A DNA stretch of 64,000 nucleotides from Strongylocentrotus droebachiensis (GCA_035222895.1 JAVYIG010002748.1:165959-229958); one strand, 5' to 3'; counted from the stretch's first letter, positions 1 through 11,471 are shown. Notes: a model not told the origin generated them from the sequence alone. Made by a program: numbers and translations.

Positions 1-126
1 CAAAAACTATATTGTATTACAATGACTATTTGATCATCTGAACATTATTTCTGTGGAACATACAAGAAGGAAATTGAGTTAATTTTTTGAAAGTTCTTGC
101 GATTGTGTTAAATTTTATTTTGGCAG

Positions 127-2151
127 AAATATGGACATTCAATAGAGGGCGTCGTAGCAGTGATTGATCTGGAGAAGCTCAGTATACATCACCTGTGGAA
201 GCCAGGTATAGACGTCCTTCAGAAGGTATGTCTTTGGGTTCTTTGGAGATGGTTGAAATCAGGGCACTTCCACGCAGCACGTGGATGAATTGCAACGGTA
301 TAATGCCATTATCGAATATTAGATGCAACCGTATTGAATTCGCTTGGAATAACTGGCGCCATTGATGTAACTTTATAATATACAACATTTCATGTGTAGA
401 ATTTAGTGCAATATATATTAGTTTTTGTGAGACACTTTCTTCACGATCTTCAAGAATTGAATTCTTGATATCAAGAAATGATTTTACGTTGTAAAGCAAT
501 GGTAATTCTTGATATCAAGAATTGATTTCTTGATATCAAGAATTCGATTTCGTGATATCAAGAAATATGTTTAAATGATAAAACGGCTTGCCCTACGCCC
601 CATACCCACACAGATCGTGAGGTGTCAAGAGGAGGCTATCTGGAATTCGAGTATGTCGTCACCAAACCAGACAGTGTATTCAGGTCTGTATTCATTTGAA
701 TGTTATTTTATCCTTCGATCGTTTTACTTCAGAAAAATTAGTCAATCAGCAGATCTCAATTTATGAAATATGGTGGGATAACCACCTCCAGGAAGATAAA
801 ATTCTATTCATTCTGTTTAACCAGTCGATGTTTTCATAATTATAGTTCAAAGGTACGAATATCGAATAGCTTGCAAGCTATTATCTGGTTTCTCTTATGC
901 TGTTATGTTATCGCATACAAATACTCTTTATACTTCTGTTATGTATTTATTATTTGATAGTAGATGTAAAGTTCAAAGAAATGATATTAATATGATGATT
1001 ACAAACAGGGGCCGGCCGTGGAACTGCAACTTGTGACAGCCTATACAATCAGAATGTAGACCTAACTCTGGTTGAAAGGCAGGAGGATGAACATACCTGA
1101 GATAACATCAGAGTCATGATAAAAGGGGAAAAAAATAAATGTGAAAAATAATGAAAAACATGGGAAGAAGAAGCGGGAAGTATCACAATTAGTGATAATG
1201 ATTTTAACAGTAATTGTAGAAAACGAGGAAAACAGAAGACTGAAGAATTCAAGAAAAGATGATCAGCCAATAGGAATACTTAATTAGCCATCTTCTATAG
1301 TACTGTCGTAATCTGCATTTAAAGAAAGAGTCTGTTAATGCACAATAATCTGGACATTAAGTTGAAGTCTCGCTTTTTGTTTGCAATCGAAGGTACGAAT
1401 TCCGGACAGAACCCAGTGAAATCAAATTCGGCTTCGATCGCGTGGACGCGAAGGGCAAGAAGACGGCCATTTTGAAACTGGAGAAATACAACAGTCACAT
1501 GGTACCAGAGAACGGAGAAATCATGATTACTGAACCTGGAACATGTAAGTTTGGAAAAACAAATTTGATAAACAGAATTTCAATGCCCTTGAATAGTTTT
1601 TCTAGTGCCCCAAAACCATTTCATCAGATATAAAGTCACATAAAGCACTTTGTAAACTGTTTTCGTCCTCAAGGATAAGTAATTGAGAGGTAAAAACGTT
1701 GACCATTTGAAAGGTGTCAATAACATACAAGTGCCTAAAACGTGTGTACGTATGTCGTTCTATGCCTCAACAACTCCTCCATTCAATGCCTTTATAAACT
1801 GATTGAGTAAAGTAGGCCTACCGGATAATAAATTGTATCAGATTTCCCGTGAACAAAACTGACACTGTGTAACGATAAATGTGAAATATGATATAAAAAT
1901 AAGCCGAAATCCCATCTCCCTGCCGAAGTCAAACTAATGTATTTTAGAGTGTATCTCTCCTTCCATAGTTTTAACATGCTTCTCTTTAAAAAAAAAAATG
2001 TCTTTTGCAGATGCGGCAAAGTTCGACAATGAAAGCTGGACCAAACCTAAAAAGCTTTTCCTATTGGCTGGAGCTACTGAAACCCAGTGATGTAGATCCA
2101 GACTTTCAGGAGATGGGCGAGGAGTTTTCCAAAATCGATCTTAACGATTAG
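127..2151 (+). pseudogene. SEC14-like copy A, decayed 3' part of a CRAL-TRIO/GOLD gene
   Basis: Four blocks match exons of the intact copies C and D. Block 127-225 (33 codons, reads ...[11 protein letters not shown]...) equals exon 7 of the CRAL-TRIO domain and has a GT donor. Block about 592-683 is exon 10 (start of the GOLD domain, ...REVSRGGYLEFEY...) but its first 16 or so codons are gone. Block 1393-1544 is a full-length 152-nt exon 11 ([17 protein letters not shown]...). Block 2011-2151 is exon 12. Exons 8 and 9, which should lie between 225 and 592, are missing; the gap holds palindromic repeats. In exon 12 a T-run at 2056-2059 is one base longer than in C and D, so the frame shifts and stops about 10 codons later. 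Exons 1-6 would lie left of the window. I infer a pseudogene, though a transcribed remnant cannot be excluded. Confidence 0.85.
445..567. repeat. Cluster of 16-bp palindromes
   Basis: The perfect palindrome TTCTTGATATCAAGAA and close variants occur four times here, separated by short AT-rich spacers (near 472, 508, 530 and 553). The cluster sits exactly where exons 8-9 of SEC14-like copy A are missing and just before its truncated exon 10, so it may mark or have promoted the deletion. Confidence 0.75.
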
Positions 2152-3105
2152 ATTAATACATCATCGTTATTGTCTTTCAGATGGATCGGTATTCATGCCA
2201 AAACACTGCCCAATTACATTTCTAAAATAGGAACTATAATTTTGTTGTGTGTGCAAGTTTTAGCAAAGGTGATGATCAGGTGTTACGCGTTAAGGGTATA
2301 CCTACATCATCTAAACACAAAATTACGTGTATTCGTACATCTTAACAGTTTTGAGGTTACTAATTTACATGATAAGTGTATTGATGTGTGTGTGCAGGCA
2401 ATATTTCGGTAGGAATGTGAACATTGTGAATGCATTGTGTGTTTGCAATGTGAATAGTATAGAAATATACAATGTTTTGAGAGGTTCTGGTGAAAACTTA
2501 TGCGCAAGAGGTGACTCCAATAGTACTATTTGCTGAGGGGCGCAGCCCCGAAGCAAATTATACTATTCACCGTGGCCTATAGTTTTAACCAGTACATCGA
2601 AAAGAAGGAATGGTATATTTGTTTTATATCCTGCATCAATTTTTTTTTTTTTAATTATTGAAATTTAGAACAATTTCAATTTTTATTAAAAAAGAATTCA
2701 TTATTAAATTTAGATTTGAAGATAAATCAGATTTTTTTGTTGTTGCAATGTCAACTCCCAAATAGTTAAATAGTTCGTTGATAGATTAACGTTAATTCTA
2801 TTCAACTCGGCTGACACCTCGTTGAATAGAATAGACAGTTCAGTCGTCGTCTAATATCCTTTTTTTGCTAACAGGGTAGAATAAGCACAGAAAACAATTT
2901 CACCATAAACTTATTCTGATTTGTAATTCTGAAAACATATCACCCTTTTCTCTCGTAAATGTTGCTTTATAAACTAATGCCCAAACAAGACACTCATTTG
3001 CCTAGTGAACGTAGTCGAATATTTAACGCACCTTTTTGTAGTCTCGGTCCAAGTACAGGATATTCAGGGGCTCTTAGTGATTCCCTCTCCTCCCCCTTTT
3101 ACCCC

Positions 3106-3164
3106 CCCCCTCTCTCTCTCTCTCTCTGTCTCTCTGTCTCTCTCTATATGGCCCTCTATGTACC

Positions 3165-3197
<33 letters not shown>

Positions 3198-3200
3198 ATG
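3106..3200. repeat. (CT)n microsatellite
   Basis: An interrupted CT/TCTG-rich simple repeat. Paralogous pyrimidine tracts occur at the same position in the duplicated flanks (47095-47115 and 60795-60865). Confidence 0.9.
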
Positions 3201-3867
3201 TCCACACAACATTTCCTCTTTGCGTCGCTTTCTTTCTCTCCGAATCTTCCAGTTTGTCTGCATTCACATTGATATACAGTATATCTCTCTTTCTTTTTGT
3301 ATAAAGTGTAATGCATTTATTAAAATTACACTTTACCAAAAACATCCTCTGTTAGCATTCGTAATGAAATTTTATTATGTTCCTTTGACCGAAAAGTAGT
3401 AATTACAATTAACAGATATATATTCAACATATTGTACTGTTAAACCGACACGGAATAAAAGTTTATACAACAATACGAATATTAGTGCAATACAAGTACA
3501 GATGACATTTAATGTTAAAATCTCAAGTTCATGATTTAATTTCTTATTGTACAAAATAGAGATTGAAAGCTACATAATTTTGTATTCAGCAAAATACTTT
3601 CGTCGAAAAAAACTATCTGAAATTTCATTGGGTGTGTACATTGCAAGAAATTTCATTTGACAAGTATCTTTCTCATGTGAAGTCAATCAATTTGATCTAG
3701 TTTTAAATATCATATGATACAAATACATTGCTTAATTATAATGCAAGACACACTTGCTCACTCAGATCAAGTTCCCTGAAATGAACTATACTAATACTCT
3801 TGGTTCAGTGGAATAGCTGCAATTGGACCCCCTCGCCCCCTCCCATCACACAGCATAACGGGGTAAG

Positions 3868-3921
3868 AGAGAGAGGGAGAGAGAGAGAGAGAGAGAGAAT
3901 GAGAGAGAGAGAGAGAGAGAA
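3868..3921. repeat. (GA)n microsatellite
   Basis: Nearly uninterrupted GA dinucleotide repeat. The paralogous flank has a similar GA/GT tract at 50525-50628. Confidence 0.9.
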
Positions 3922-4534
3922 ATAAAAATGAAAACTCCGTCATTTGATGGCCTTGATCTCTCGCACTTCATCCATCGACTAGGAGTAAAACCTCCCCCCC
4001 CCCACACACACACACCCTTTATTACGCCAAGAAATTATATTCCTTGATGAACTCTTACTGGATGCATGCTATCCCACAAAGTGTGGGTTCATAAAGATAA
4101 ATTTATGTGAAACAAGTCGATGTGAATAGCTCCGAAACAATTTATGAGATGAACACCAATCAACATAGTCAGTGACAATAAAGTATGGTTTCAAAAGAGT
4201 AAGAAAGTTTCATGAGAACGCATTTTGCAAGACTTTCGATTACAGTATTAAACGACTTTACTTATCATAAATCAAAAATTGTAATAATTCCAAAGATGAC
4301 CTTGGTATCAGATGTTTACTTGAGTTGAAAGGTAACGAAAACTTTCGATAGGTCATTAATGGATAATTTAATCACATAAATCAAGAACTGCACTGTTCTC
4401 ATAGTTCATAATGTTGACTACGCCTTTACTTTACTGCTAAGGAGGCATATATATGCTTGGTAGTAAGCAACCAGGGAACATACAGCTATAATCCTCTCAG
4501 TAGTAGTGAGGAGTAATGTGTTACCAAATATCAC

Positions 4535-4612
4535 TACAACATCGACTTGGTTTCGAAACCGGGGCCTCCCAGTTACGAAACCGCTGATCTACACTGTACC
4601 ACAGAACCAAAG
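4535..4612 (-). repeat. tRNA-like (SINE-type) remnant
   Basis: Read on the minus strand, the block contains GGTTTCGAAACC, close to a pol III B box, after a CGTAA anticodon-loop-like stretch. The paralogous copy at 50703-50770 has a cleaner B box (GGTTCGAAACC) and an A-box-like AGTGGAAGAGC. No cloverleaf can be closed, so it is a tRNA-derived repeat, not a functional tRNA. Confidence 0.5.
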
Positions 4613-5149
4613 AACGTTTTGTGAACAAATGTTAATAGGTTTTTATTCCTTATCAGAATTAGACCTAAAATAATATCATTCTCTTTCTCTTTTAACTTCG
4701 TTAACAATAGAGAATCCGTTACTATCCCGATTACGAATCGATTTACATTATCTTTTTAGAAATATGCATTGCTTATACCTGACCACAGAACTGAAAATGC
4801 GTATTTTTAGTTTTGTGCACCTGACCCATTGCGAATTTGAGGTCACACACAAACCATGTACAATTCAATATTGTAACTGTTGAAAGGGCACGAACTGGAA
4901 AACTGTAAAGTGTGTTTCTAAATTCCACTCACCCAAATCCGGCCCACATACATACGTTCATTGTACATCGTTGGTATCGTTATTGGTATTGGTATTAATT
5001 TTCCATATCACAATATTTAAAAAACAATACGAAAACATGCATGTACATAGTAAAATCAATGGTAAAGCGAATGGCTGGCTAACCGATTCAGCTTTGTTTG
5101 TATAACAAAACTAGTCTCCCCTGGGGCCCGGGAAATTAAGATGATAACA

Positions 5150-6905
5150 TTTATTGTACAACAGAGAGAATAATAATACAACATCAAATAATATAATTTA
5201 GATGCATATAAAACCTAAAACCTATTAAAGAAGCATAAGCACCCCAACATCCCAAGCATATTCCATTACAGATCAGAGCAAAATTGATTTCTTGAATTTA
5301 AATTTTTGCAAAAGGTATTTAAGCTGTTGGGTAGCTTAATAGTAAACGGTAGGTCATTGTACTCATGTGAGCCTTTGTTCCAAAACAAAATCGGCAGCAT
5401 TCGCTCTTTGGTTTGGGGAGTTTAATATTTCCTTGTGATCGTAGAGAATATGGATAATTACAGTATTTGAAGGACCCCTCTAAATAAGAAGGAGCTAAAT
5501 TATTCACTAATTTATAAACCATTATATTTGAATGCAATTTACGTCTTGATTGGACAGATTTCCACCCTAATTTTAATAGCATGAATATCATTATTTGAAA
5601 CATGATGGTTAAAAGGTTTAATTTTCAAAATGATACGGCCGGCCCTGTTTTATAATTTTTGTAGGCGGTCAATGTGTTTCAAATCATAAACAATATCTGC
5701 ATAATCAAACAGCGGAAGAATAATTGAGTTATATACCATCTTCAGATTGAATTCCGATATAAAATGTCGAAGGCGAGCTAAAAAACTTACAACTCTACTT
5801 ATTTTTCTACACATTTCGTCAAAATGAGTATCCCATTTTAACTTGGTATCTAGATGCATTCCAAGATATTTCACAGTATTACTTTGAATAATACGTTTAC
5901 CAGATATATATACATTATATTTCGATAACTTTGCACCAGTTTCAAATAACATACCAATGGTTTTTTCGACGTTAAGACCGACTTAACTACAGCATAGCCA
6001 GCTTTGTATTTTACGTAGATCGAAAGCAATATTTTTGTTCAACAATACCGACACTTTTATGAGAAAAAAAAATATAACACACTATCATCTGCATATAAAT
6101 TGACAATTTGTAAACTTTTTTCACAAGATAATTTATATATATAGTAAATAAAATAGGGCCAAGTATATGGACCCTTGAGGAATTCCATAATCTACATGTA
6201 AACTATTCGATAAAGCAGAATCAATACAGGTACACATCTTTCGGTTATACAAGTAATTTTCGAACCAAGGTAAAGTGTCCTTCGAAACACCAATGCTGGA
6301 AAGTTTTTTACAAGTATTTGAACGTCCACAGTGTCAAACACCTTTTTCAGATCGATAAACACAGCACTATAGTACAAAGGCCTCCATCCAATGCTTTTAA
6401 CCATTCATCGGTGACTTTCAATAAAGATGTTACAGTCGAATGCTTTTCCCAGAATTTTTTAGACGGATGGCAAAATGGAAATGGGCCTAAAATTATAAGT
6501 TTATCTTAGTTTCCTTATTTAAATGATGGTGACATTTGAGCAGTTTGAGATTGGTTATGATAAACACAATAAAGCAGTGATTTTTTAAACAAATATTTTA
6601 AAGATTAAAGATGGAAATATAAAAGGAGCCAACAACTTCAATAGCTGTGCAGAGATTCCGTCAATTCCACAGGAAGATTTATTTTTCATCTTCCTTCAAA
6701 ACATCTTCCTCTAATATTACTCTAAAAATAAATGAAAATACAGCCTGACACTCTTAATCAAAAACAGATTTATGTGTGATGGAATTGTAGAAGCTAAAAG
6801 TTTTCCAACGTTCGCAAAGTACTCATTACAATTTCCCCTGTTTTCAAACAATTTTTTCTTTATCGGTTTGAAATATATTTTTGTTACGCTTTGATACTGC
6901 AACAG
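5150..6905 (-). mobile_element. Degenerate non-LTR retrotransposon (LINE), RT region and 3' end
   Basis: Several broken reading frames on the minus strand give a typical LINE ORF2 order from right to left: a segment with NEYFANVGKLLASTIP (6902-6717), an RT block with AVFIDLKKVFDTVDVQIL (about 6404-6192), a YADD catalytic motif at 6095-6084, the RT thumb with VKYLGMHLDTKLKW (5952-5650), and the C-terminal piece with RKLHSNIMVYKLVNNLAPSYL-like sequence (5603-5319). Frameshifts and stops separate them, so it is dead. The clade was not determined; the general layout resembles CR1/Jockey-type elements. It lies between the SEC14L 3' flank and TLR1 and is absent from the corresponding junction in unit 3 (about 51.0 kb). 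Confidence 0.85.
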
Positions 6906-7079
6906 CAGTTATCATAACTGGATCAGCACAGGGAAATACTTTATGCTCTAGGCCAGCGTGATATTGAGAGTAGTGCGACTCCTTCTCAAACATTATCGCC
7001 ACTAATTACAATTTCTTATTGCTCATTAACTATTAACACTTTAAACTGTATTTGTCCATAACTAAAAGCTTCGTCATAT

Positions 7080-7285
7080 TTCAAAGTAATGCTCTGTGTG
7101 GGTATTGGGTGCGTGCGTGTGTGTGATGTGTTGTGCGCGCGCGCGTGTGTATGTGTGTGAATACCGCAAAGACGTTTAAATATAATACCGGCCCAGATTC
7201 TCACATCACCCCTAGCCACTTTCCCCAATTACATTCTTGCCAAGTCATTCATTTCCACAAATAAAACATCATCTTTGGGGGGGGG
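7080..7285. repeat. GT/GC simple repeat and poly-G tract 3' of TLR1
   Basis: A CACA/GTGT-type repeat with an alternating GC core (7100-7162) and an 18-nt G run (7267-7284). An equivalent G-rich and GT-rich stretch lies 3' of TLR2 (18655-18850), followed in both by a shared ACAAATAAAACATCATC block, so it belongs to the duplicated TLR unit. Confidence 0.85.
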
Positions 7286-7500
7286 GGGGGGGTTGAATTG
7301 TGAGCTCTTTGCAATACCTCCTCGTAGAAAATGTGACAAATTACAAATAGACTGAATTCGAGTGAGACGAACATAATTATCAAGAAGCTTGGCACGTCGG
7401 GTTCGTCTACATGTATATACACTAATTTCGACGCAAGGAACACGTCATGACACGCGCTCTTCCATGAAAGTGTAAGAAGCCACGTTTGTTTGACCTGTTA

Positions 7501-10254
7501 CTAAGCTGGAATTACATTATTCATTTCCCTGTTAGCCCTCATGCTCTTCTCAAACTTTGCCCAGAAGAGTTCTTGTCCATCTTCATCATCACCCACCCAC
7601 AGCAAGTAAGGTTTGTTCCGACTCAGCAACAGCCTTACAAGATACGGTAGGTGGTCATCATCGATGTCCTCTAAGAATATGAGGATGACTTTCTCCAATT
7701 TGGTGTCATTCATATGCTCCACGGCCATACGGAGTTTGGTCATGAACCAGGTATCCTCCACTGACTGGTTGCTAAGCAACAAGACCGTCTTGTAGCTGTT
7801 CTCGATGACGTCATAGATGGCGTTCAAGTAGAAAGACCCTGGATGAAGGCCATTATCCCCCAAAACGATGTTCTCCAGATGTGGCATCCTCCCCTGCAGG
7901 AATGGCTTCATGCAATCGTTAATCCACCACTCATCATCTTCACGGAACATGAGGTTAAGCTGATACTCGTAGTCCGCAGGACCTTGATTTTCAATGATTT
8001 CTTGATACCCAATGATGGCCAACTTTAAGAGAAATAGTTTGTGGTTCAGCCACCATCGCTTTTGGTACGTGAGGATACTTAGAGACAGAACAGTCACGAT
8101 TGCCAAAGATACACCTACAATAAGATAGATATTAACTCCGCAGTAATCTTTAGGATGGAACGACCAGATAGTTTGATTCCTTAGCGATTTGAAGGAAGTA
8201 CTAGAGCAACGAATTTCACTTCTTTTATCAATTGTTGTATTCACCTTGTCCAGCCATTCCCTGAACCACGCAAGTTGGCAGGTACATGTAAAAGGATTGT
8301 TTGCAATGATTAACACCTTTAGACTTGTTGGTAATAGTGTGAAAGAATCTATCGTGGAGATTTGATTATTCTGGAGATATAGATACTGGAGACTGGATGT
8401 TCTGGAAAATAATTGCTTCTCGATAACTGTAATATAGTTAGATGTTAGATTCAGGTTACGTAAATTCTGTAGATCCTGAAAAGCTTTTGCGGGAATGATT
8501 TTAATCAAGTTTTTGGCCAACAAGAGATCTGTTAGTGACGTGAGATTCCTAAATATCCCCGAGTCAATTTGTGGTATTCGACAGTCAGTCAGATCTAGCT
8601 CATGAAGATTCCAAAGTGGGGTAAATGCGTTAGGAACGTGGTGGAAATCATAGAATAAGTTCTTTTGCAGTTTAAGAGTGTGCAACGAGACCAATCCTGA
8701 AAACAGTGATCCATTGCTTTTAAATTGGACTAGATCTTCGGCTTTGATGTAAGTACTGGATAAGTTTAGAGTCCTCAGCGCTGACGTATGACTAAATTGG
8801 CCACGGGAATTAATTTCTAAGCGACTAGAAAGATAGGACATATCGAGGAATACTAGTTGATGCATGTTACTGAAAGAACCAGTCATGGTGAATTTGACTA
8901 AATCTGTCATTATGATCTTTTCTAAAGAACTAGTTTCTTCAAACGCATCAACGGATATATCGAGAAGATTATGATTCCTGGTAAGATCAAGACATTTCAG
9001 ATTTTTTAAACCAACAAACGTATTGTTATTCACGGAATTAAGGTTGTTAAAGGCTAAGATAAGAGTTTGAAGATTTGTTGCGTTCCATGGTATATTTTTG
9101 ATATCATGAATGTTGCTTTGATATAATCTCAAAGTGCTGAGACTGTGGCTTCCGTCGAACCATTGAGGATCTAATACAGCAATGTCGTTAAGTGATAAAT
9201 TAATGCTCTCAAGCTTTTCGGCGCAAGCAAAAGATCCTCGTGGAAGCGACGTAATTTTGTTTACAGATAGATTCAAATTAATCAGCGACTTCAATCCACA
9301 AAATGACTCGTTATAAAGACTTGATAATTGATTTCTTCCAATGTCTAGTACCTGGAGTTTTTCAAAACCATCCAGGGCATACTTTGGAATAGTTATCAAT
9401 TCGTTGTATGAGAGATAAAGTTTTGTTATACTAGGAAAAAGATCTCTTGGTATTTCTGATGTATTCATGGGTACAATAGATCTTATACCTGACTCGGTTA
9501 TGGTCACTTGTATTATTGCCTTATTACCCAGAAAGGAATCGGCCTGGAATTGAACCAATGATATATAATTGATGAGTAAATGTACTGCTGGTAGATCCGT
9601 GAACACGGCACGAGGGAGGCTCTTAATATCGTTATGATTCAGGTCAAATCTATCAAAGGAGCAATTCCGTAAAGCTACAAAATCTCCCTTCTCTAGTAAT
9701 CTGACTTCATTAAAAGCCAAATAAAAACGTGACAAATTCTTACATCCGCATGCGTCCTCCCCATTTTTTGCAAAGTAAGTGGTTTGCAGATTGTTTCCAA
9801 AGATGAGAGGAATTCGCTTGAGTTTATTATGATACAGGCTTAGCAAGTATAGATGGCAATTCTTCTCCAGGAGGGAAATGGGTAGGACACTGATATTGTT
9901 GTGATCGAGCATCAATACCTTAAGTAGCAAGAGAGCATGAAATGTTTCATTCTCAATGAGGTACATGGAGTTGTAACTAGCGTCTAAAGTTTCTAGCTGT
10001 GTATAGTTCACGAACGATTTGTCCAGGAGCATAAAGATGTTATTATCAGAAACCTTGAGGGAACGCACGTCGTGTGAAAGATTCCGGGGAACCGATGTAA
10101 GACCGCGATATGAGCAATTGGCGCTATGGTCACTCGAGTTTTCCGAGCACGTATGATTAAGAGTTATGCTGGTGTGATCCATCACAACACCATATAGCAA
10201 AGTGAATCCACACAGTACTACGAAGCTTATTGCGTGAGCGTACACAGCCATCAT
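7501..10254 (-). CDS. TLR: Toll-like receptor 1 of this array, intact, single exon
   Basis: An uninterrupted 917-residue type I membrane receptor of the innate immune system. The start is the first of two adjacent ATGs (10254); an in-frame TTG three codons upstream is not used as start. A hydrophobic signal peptide (about 1-28) is followed by an LRRNT-like cysteine region, about 20 leucine-rich repeats, an LRRCT cap (about 653-706, starting NPFTCTCQLAWF with four cysteines), one transmembrane helix (about 707-731) and a C-terminal TIR domain (about 762-905). Intronless structure fits the expanded echinoderm TLR families. The TIR is unusual: box 1 reads YEYQLNLMF rather than a YDAFVSY type, box 2 has LGDNGLHPG without the usual Arg before Asp, while box 3 FW is kept. 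Ligand unknown. It is the only TLR here without a frame break. Confidence 0.95.
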   Translation of the reverse strand: MMAVYAHAISFVVLCGFTLLYGVVMDHTSITLNHTCSENSSDHSANCSYRGLTSVPRNLSHDVRSLKVSDNNIFMLLDKSFVNYTQLETLDASYNSMYLIENETFHALLLLKVLMLDHNNISVLPISLLEKNCHLYLLSLYHNKLKRIPLIFGNNLQTTYFAKNGEDACGCKNLSRFYLAFNEVRLLEKGDFVALRNCSFDRFDLNHNDIKSLPRAVFTDLPAVHLLINYISLVQFQADSFLGNKAIIQVTITESGIRSIVPMNTSEIPRDLFPSITKLYLSYNELITIPKYALDGFEKLQVLDIGRNQLSSLYNESFCGLKSLINLNLSVNKITSLPRGSFACAEKLESINLSLNDIAVLDPQWFDGSHSLSTLRLYQSNIHDIKNIPWNATNLQTLILAFNNLNSVNNNTFVGLKNLKCLDLTRNHNLLDISVDAFEETSSLEKIIMTDLVKFTMTGSFSNMHQLVFLDMSYLSSRLEINSRGQFSHTSALRTLNLSSTYIKAEDLVQFKSNGSLFSGLVSLHTLKLQKNLFYDFHHVPNAFTPLWNLHELDLTDCRIPQIDSGIFRNLTSLTDLLLAKNLIKIIPAKAFQDLQNLRNLNLTSNYITVIEKQLFSRTSSLQYLYLQNNQISTIDSFTLLPTSLKVLIIANNPFTCTCQLAWFREWLDKVNTTIDKRSEIRCSSTSFKSLRNQTIWSFHPKDYCGVNIYLIVGVSLAIVTVLSLSILTYQKRWWLNHKLFLLKLAIIGYQEIIENQGPADYEYQLNLMFREDDEWWINDCMKPFLQGRMPHLENIVLGDNGLHPGSFYLNAIYDVIENSYKTVLLLSNQSVEDTWFMTKLRMAVEHMNDTKLEKVILIFLEDIDDDHLPYLVRLLLSRNKPYLLWVGDDEDGQELFWAKFEKSMRANREMNNVIPA

Positions 10255-10263
10255 GAGTTCCAA

Positions 10264-11466
10264 CCAACAGGTCGCTAATAATGAATTGATGCGGGAAAAA
10301 CTGAAGGAAAATCGAAGTAGTAATAAGTCCCTAAAGATGATTACGATGAGTCAGCCTTTTCGTTCGTAAAATGAAGCCCAGGTCTATCGTATAGAGAAAT
10401 ATTTACAGTATAACGATGAAGTATTTGAGGCTGCTGTAGAAATCGTGTATGATGCCTTCTCAAAGTGTGTTTGTTTGTTTTAGTCGACTGCTAAGAAAGT
10501 ATATTTGCATCACATACCTAGAATATATCACCACTTGATGTATTACAGTTCGAGTTATTTAAGCACCATTTCTACCTTTGGCCTACCAAGCTGATCCAAG
10601 AATTGACTGGATGGTCTTGTTTTGCTTCCCAAGAAGGTCGATAGGCCAAGTCCTGGACTACATCAGAGAGATATCCGCAAGTACGAACATTCAGTAGTTC
10701 CTATAGGGTATGCGCTTTTCAGTCTCAGATTTCTGTAACGCCGTTACATTTACTCATTTCCAGCTTTGTCAATTTTCTTTGACTTTTGAAATAAGCAACT
10801 AACTTCTATTCGCCAAATGTGCAGTGGCTATAAACATGATACACCTATGTAAGATTGCAGTTCGGAGACTCGGTTCTCGGCAGAGAATGAAGACTTGTAT
10901 AAAATTAGACCCTTCATCTGCAGACTTGTTTCAAGATTGTTCTCATCAAACCGACCTTTCTCAAGCTTCTTCAGCGCGTCAAATCGTTTAATTTCGCTTT
11001 TCTCGATGACCCTGATCAACGCTGTGCCTATTCCACCGTCTGGGTGTGTATTATTCCAGGAATTAATCCCCACAAAGCAACGTGCGCTGAGTCAAAGATG
11101 CTTTAAGTTCGAATGAGACCAGAGTCGAGATTGTGAAACAACGTGAGATGCAACATGAAATGAAACGGTTTAGACATGTGATCAGTTTGTTAATTGTATC
11201 ACGTGATCAGTGAACAAAAATGGCAGTGATTTTTTTCAATGGGGTGGTCGGTGATAGATTAGAAAGTGACGATGCTTAATATAGAGCAAACAAAGAACAG
11301 GTATTTAGCTCTCGAGGAGAATTATTTCAAGAAACGATTACTTTACTGCCTGTGGCCATTATTCTTGGTATTTATCTGGATATTATAGGCAATTTTCAAG
11401 TATCGATATGTTCAATTGCTCTCGTTGACCAATATCGTGTCTTAAGTGATGTTATTGTACTAATTT
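10264..11466. other. Conserved upstream block of TLR1
   Basis: This block is shared with the upstream regions of TLR2 (21796-22902) and TLR3 (54228-55525) and presumably contains the TLR promoter, though no core element can be named. Homology between the TLR1 and TLR2 blocks ends at TGTTATTGTACTAATT (about 11466), six bases before SEC14L fragment B, so a duplication breakpoint lies there. A sub-block at 10605-10690 is especially well kept in all three. On the minus strand 11073-10828 reads as a plausible peptide (THPDGGIGTALIRVIEKSEI...), but the other copies are frameshifted there; function unknown. Confidence 0.7.
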
Positions 11467-11471
11467 GAAAG

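Larger units (their letters stand above)
2152..4900. other. SEC14L 3' flank, copy 1; no gene seen
   Basis: No coding signal is visible. The block is nonetheless duplicated. 2395-2465 recurs at about 60365-60430. 2980-3080 (containing GTAGTCTCGGTC) recurs at about 46965-47075 and 60672-60775. 3430-3690 and the stretch to about 4860 recur at about 50235-51045. It holds a CT tract (3106-3200), a GA tract (3868-3921) and a CA tract (3996-4015). Unlike the copies near 47 kb and 61 kb it lacks an inserted LINE at the point corresponding to about 3320-3430. Confidence 0.7.

Noticed and set aside
2959..3399. 146-residue and overlapping frames over a CT tract
   Set aside because: Low-complexity Leu/Ser translation of a microsatellite; not kept in the duplicated flanks.
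7613..8028. Plus-strand frames opposite the TLR1 TIR domain (also opposite TLR2 and TLR3)
   Set aside because: Antisense shadows of the TIR coding sequence; conserved only because the TIR is conserved.
10828..11073. Independent small gene upstream of TLR1
   Set aside because: The reading frame is broken in both paralogous blocks and no family is recognised; kept only as a question in the findings.
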